Below, in pieces: positions 17,764 through 21,143 of a stretch of 21,143 bases of DNA (the stretch's first letter is position 1; the number at the start of each line of letters is the position of its first letter). Under the pieces are notes generated by a model that was not told the DNA's origin, made no database searches, and saw only the letters and a list, made by a program, of their open reading frames with translations. Source of the stretch: Nitrospira sp. (GTDB taxonomy: Bacteria > Nitrospirota > Nitrospiria > Nitrospirales > Nitrospiraceae); the NCBI GenBank assembly GCA_020697375.1, contig JAJFBJ010000054.1, forward strand, positions 1-21,143. Reading direction: 5' to 3'. Position numbers and translations under genes: made by a program.

Positions 17764-18416
17764 GGTCCGGTGCTTCCACAGGATCCCGAAGAGCGCCTCG
17801 CCGGATCATCCATGGGGTTTTTAGGGCAGCCTATTTGTACTTCCCCGTTGACCGCAATGCCCTTTGCTAGCACCCGCTACCCATCGTTTTACTCTAAACC
17901 TATCCCATCGCACTTGGCCGTCCACTAGTCGCCAGGAGGCCGCGGGCACTCTCATGCCTATCGGTCGGCCATGTGTCCACTCATCTCCAAGCAGCGTAGG
18001 TTATATGCTCTTGGCTATTGCCGCCCCTGCGAAAGCTTTTCCCACCGCGGCTCAGCAAAAGAATCGTTCGATGTGGTACTTGCAGGCGAGTCTCTGATCG
18101 AAGACTGCAGCGCGCCGCCCCGCAACCTCATTCTGAGGCGCATCGCGGGACGCAGATACGTTGGTTATCAATTTCGGTTCCAGAGGACCGACCGCCCTGC
18201 ATTATCCTACGGACTGATTTCCACCCTTAAGTCATTCCTCTCGAACTTCTGTTCAAGGGCGTTTGGTTGCACGCAGCCGACTCGGCTTTCCTCAGCAGTC
18301 CGATCCAGCCTGCGGTGCATGGCTTTATGAATATTAGGGTAAAGACCTGATGCGGCTTCTCCGATAAGAGAGAGTGCATTTCTCTGGTCGGCCTAGGCAT
18401 TCGATGTGGTGAACGT
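17764..18416. other. 653-base stretch without an intact gene
   Basis: No complete coding region, RNA gene or clear terminator is recognisable. Short overlapping frames in all three plus-strand registers have no ribosome binding site. Parts of them look like pieces of one gene broken by frameshifts. No convincing promoter for the downstream kinase was found. Confidence 0.5.
17858..18330 (+). pseudogene. Possible decayed PilZ-like gene
   Basis: Reading from ATG 17858, one frame gives MPFASTRYPSF, and the +1 frame over the same bases gives HRFTLNLSHR. Together they recall the R-x-P-R-F opening of a PilZ domain. Further on, the first frame resumes with RRIAGRRYVGYQFRFQ and LISTLKSFLSN (about 18136-18240), which recalls a PilZ second half (W-x-x-G-x-x-F-G-x-x-F). 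A stop and at least two frame changes separate the pieces. This is a pattern-level guess; chance similarity is quite possible. Confidence 0.2.
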
Positions 18417-21143
18417 GTGAGTTTAGAGCAACCACCTCCTCCAAAACAGCAACTCCGATCGATCAAAATTCGACTCGGACTGTTGGTCGGCGCCGCGGTG
18501 TTGGCCACAGGAGTATTCACCCTCGTGGTGCGGGATACCGTGACCACGGTGCAGATTCACGGACCCCTATATCGCCAAATTGTCGACAGCAAGGATCTCG
18601 TCGTCGATACACTTCCGCCGCCTCTCTACATCGTTGAATCCTACCTGGCCACATTGGAACTGCTCGTGGCCCCTCCCTCCCAGCGGACAATACTCATCGA
18701 ACGATTCCAACGACTCCAACGAGAATTCACCGCAAAGCAGTCCGAATGGCGAACGCGCCTTCCACCGGGTCCACTCTACGACAAGCTGATCACCTCATCG
18801 GGTCAATGGGCGCGACGATTCTACGAGCTGTGGAATCGCGAATTTCTGCCGGCCGCGGAACGGGGAGACATCGAAGCCATGACCAGGCTGGTCTCCGGTC
18901 CTCTGACGAGTCACTTTGAAGAACATCGACGGGAAATTCTCGAGGTCGTTACACTCGCCGACATTCAACGTCGACGCATTGAACAGGCAGCGACCTCCGT
19001 CCTTCAGGAGCGAACCTACCTGCTCGGAATATTGGGGTGCGTCCTGCTCGGCACAATTTTCTTTATTGGATGGCTCATCAACCGCCAGATCAGCGAGCCG
19101 CTCTCGCGCGGGCTTCGCGACAGCGAAGAGCGAACCAGATCCATCGTGAACCATGCCTTAGATGCAATCGTCGTTATGGACGTTGACGGCCGGATCATCG
19201 ACTGGAACCCGCAGGCCGAACAGATTTTTGGGTGGACGCGAGAGGCCATTCTTGGGCGCAGGCTGTCGGAAACGATCGTCCCCCATGCCTATCGCGCCGC
19301 ACATGAACAGGGACTGCAGCATTATCTGGCGGTAGGACAAGGCAAGACCATTGGGAAACGTTTGGAAATTAGCGCTCTGCGTCGAGATGGGACTGAATTC
19401 CCGATCGAACTCGCGATCACACCTCTCAAACTGACGACTGGTACGACCTTCAGCGGATTTATCAGAGATATATCGGACAGGAAACGTACGGAGAGCGAAC
19501 TCCGGCGTGCCAAAGAAAACGCCGAAGCCGCGACCATCGCCAAGAGCCAATTCTTGGCGAACATGAGTCATGAAATTCGTACTCCCATGAACGGTGTCCT
19601 CGGAATGGCGGAATTGCTGTTATCGACAGGCCTCACACTCAAGCAGCGATCCTTGGCCGAAACCGTCCACCGCTCCGGAACAGCATTGCTCGACATCATC
19701 AACGACATTCTCGATTTCTCGAAAATTGAAGCCGGCAAACTGCAACTGGAGCAGATAGAATTCAGCTTACGCCAGACGGTGGAAGACGCTGTCGATCTCT
19801 TAGCGGAACCAGCAGCACGGAAACATTTGGAGCTGACGTGCTCTATCTCGCCGGAAATTCCTGATCGGGTTCGAGGGGATCCTGCGCGGCTGCGCCAAAT
19901 TCTCATCAATCTCGTCAGCAACGCCATCAAATTCACGCTGGAAGGCGAAGTGGCCGTGGCGGTCGGGCTTTTATCCCACACATCATCCGCCGTCACCCTC
20001 CAATGCTCCGTCAGCGACACTGGAATCGGTATCACACCATCGGCCCGCGAGCGGCTCTTCGAGGCGTTCTCCCAAGCCGACGAGAGCACCACCCGCCGCT
20101 TCGGTGGCACCGGTCTCGGCCTGGCCATCGTCAAACAATTGGTACAGCTCATGGGCGGAGAAGTCGGCGTCACCAGCCCGTCGGTGGACGGATCGACCTT
20201 CTGGTTCACGGCGACGCTCCAAAGAGGACCTGAATCAAGCCTCTCACTTTCGGATAGCCAACACCTGAGCGGCACCCACATTCTGATCGTCGATGATCAC
20301 CCGACGAGTCGGCACGTGCTCGAGGAACTCCTCCGGCAATGGGGAGCGACCGTCACGACCGCCGATTCGGGTTCGACAGCCCTAAGCCGGTTGAGACAGG
20401 CCGGTCAGCAGGGAACACCAGTGGACATCGCGCTGCTGGACATGGGCATATCCGGCATGGATGAATTGGCCTTGGCCGACGCCATGACAAGCGATCCAGC
20501 TTTCAAGCTCCTCACACTCATTGCCCTCAGCTCGGTGGATCGGTTGCCCGAAGAATCGGAAAGACACACCAGGCTGTTCCACACCTGGTTGAGAAAACCA
20601 ATTCGCCAGTCACTCCTAAAAAACTGTCTTAGCCACATTCGCGCTGGCATCCTCAGGACAGAACCCCCAGAAAAAACCCACGTCGAGCGCAAGGCGATTC
20701 CCCTGCGGGCACGGATCTTATTGACCGAGGATAACCCCGTGAACCGAGAGGTGACGCTCGGAATGGTCGAGCTTTTTGAATGCACTGTCACGGTAGCCGG
20801 CAATGGTCATGAAGCCGTGGCAGCCGCCGCGCAGACCGCCTTCGATCTCATCCTCATGGATTGTCAGATGCCGGAGATGGATGGCTTTAGCGCCACGGCC
20901 GCCATTCGCCATCAAGAATCGGAAAAACACAGCAGGCGCCATGTGCCCATCATTGCCCTCACGGCCAATGCGATGGACGGCGACCGCGCCCGCTGTCTCG
21001 CCGCCGGCATGAATGACTACCTCGCCAAGCCCTTCACTGTGGCCCAATTGAAGGCCGTGCTCACCCGATGGTTGACTTCCGGGCAAAACGCCGAGACCGA
21101 TTCAGAGAAGACGGCAGCCCTGGAGATTTCCGACCCGTTCGTG
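18417..21143 (+). CDS. Membrane-bound hybrid sensor histidine kinase (PAS-HisKA-HATPase-REC-REC), partial
   Basis: The frame opens at GTG 18417 and runs off the window after 909 codons. Order: membrane segment about 18-38; predicted periplasmic region to about 200; second membrane segment about 201-221; PAS domain about 235-352 (SIVNHALDAIVVMD, then FIRDISDRK); HisKA with phospho-accepting His385 (MSHEIRTPMNG); HATPase with N-box (about 492-506), DTGIGI (534-539) and GGTGLGLAI (563-571). Receiver 1 has Asp626/627, acceptor Asp675 and Lys727; receiver 2 has Glu771/Asp772, Asp815, Thr849 and Lys871. Both receivers look competent. The architecture resembles BarA-type kinases, so an Hpt domain may follow. 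The ligand is unknown. The GTG has only a weak GGTG upstream, and no ATG fits because the frame is closed by a stop at 18348-18350. Confidence 0.9.
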   Translation, partial: MSLEQPPPPKQQLRSIKIRLGLLVGAAVLATGVFTLVVRDTVTTVQIHGPLYRQIVDSKDLVVDTLPPPLYIVESYLATLELLVAPPSQRTILIERFQRLQREFTAKQSEWRTRLPPGPLYDKLITSSGQWARRFYELWNREFLPAAERGDIEAMTRLVSGPLTSHFEEHRREILEVVTLADIQRRRIEQAATSVLQERTYLLGILGCVLLGTIFFIGWLINRQISEPLSRGLRDSEERTRSIVNHALDAIVVMDVDGRIIDWNPQAEQIFGWTREAILGRRLSETIVPHAYRAAHEQGLQHYLAVGQGKTIGKRLEISALRRDGTEFPIELAITPLKLTTGTTFSGFIRDISDRKRTESELRRAKENAEAATIAKSQFLANMSHEIRTPMNGVLGMAELLLSTGLTLKQRSLAETVHRSGTALLDIINDILDFSKIEAGKLQLEQIEFSLRQTVEDAVDLLAEPAARKHLELTCSISPEIPDRVRGDPARLRQILINLVSNAIKFTLEGEVAVAVGLLSHTSSAVTLQCSVSDTGIGITPSARERLFEAFSQADESTTRRFGGTGLGLAIVKQLVQLMGGEVGVTSPSVDGSTFWFTATLQRGPESSLSLSDSQHLSGTHILIVDDHPTSRHVLEELLRQWGATVTTADSGSTALSRLRQAGQQGTPVDIALLDMGISGMDELALADAMTSDPAFKLLTLIALSSVDRLPEESERHTRLFHTWLRKPIRQSLLKNCLSHIRAGILRTEPPEKTHVERKAIPLRARILLTEDNPVNREVTLGMVELFECTVTVAGNGHEAVAAAAQTAFDLILMDCQMPEMDGFSATAAIRHQESEKHSRRHVPIIALTANAMDGDRARCLAAGMNDYLAKPFTVAQLKAVLTRWLTSGQNAETDSEKTAALEISDPFV

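Noticed and set aside
18227..18547. 106-codon minus-strand frame
   Set aside because: Overlaps the start of the histidine kinase on the other strand and shows no recognisable features.

Overview
The window most likely comes from a Nitrospira-type nitrite oxidiser (Nitrospirota) or a close relative that fixes carbon by the reductive TCA (rTCA) cycle. This is an inference from gene content. On the minus strand there is a two-gene ATP-citrate lyase (aclB-aclA), aconitase, a monomeric NADP isocitrate dehydrogenase and a separate operon for a five-subunit 2-oxoacid:ferredoxin oxidoreductase (OFOR). This combination is known from Nitrospira and, for the five-subunit enzyme, from Hydrogenobacter. 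No rRNA, tRNA, CRISPR array or insertion sequence was recognised.

Layout. Positions 1-8444 (minus strand) hold aclB, aclA, acnA, icd and a partial [2Fe-2S]/2x[4Fe-4S] iron-sulfur protein. They read as one rTCA operon with a promoter near 8485-8520. Positions 8605-10131 (minus) hold mutM (formamidopyrimidine-DNA glycosylase) and a small dual-specificity-type phosphatase. Positions 10249-10840 (plus) hold a double zinc-ribbon protein and a 64-residue acidic protein. Positions 10845-12050 (minus) hold an Rsm22-family methyltransferase, divergent from an 82-residue helical protein (12123-12371, plus). A strong bidirectional-type hairpin at 12400-12424 separates that gene from the end of the OFOR operon. 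Positions 12456-16610 (minus) are the OFOR operon, transcribed in the order beta, gamma, delta, epsilon, alpha from a near-consensus sigma-70 promoter at 16768-16797. Positions 17068-17763 (plus) hold a stand-alone MTHFR C-terminal zinc domain and queF. Positions 17764-18416 have no intact gene but may carry a decayed PilZ-like gene. From 18417 to the window end runs a membrane-bound hybrid histidine kinase, cut by the window.

How the genes work together. ATP-citrate lyase splits citrate into acetyl-CoA and oxaloacetate. The OFOR uses reduced ferredoxin to carboxylate acetyl-CoA to pyruvate or succinyl-CoA to 2-oxoglutarate. Isocitrate dehydrogenase and aconitase carry 2-oxoglutarate to citrate. 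The iron-sulfur protein at the operon end resembles the electron-transfer subunit of fumarate reductase or succinate dehydrogenase, so it may serve the fumarate step. The other genes (DNA repair, ribosome-related methyltransferase, queuosine synthesis, signalling) look like ordinary chromosomal neighbours.

The less ordinary signals are: a one-carbon-pathway zinc domain on its own beside the OFOR operon; several genes whose -10 box lies 6-9 bases before the start codon with no ribosome binding site (candidate leaderless mRNAs); perfect direct repeats just upstream of the OFOR promoter; and substitutions at usually conserved positions in QueF and the phosphatase.
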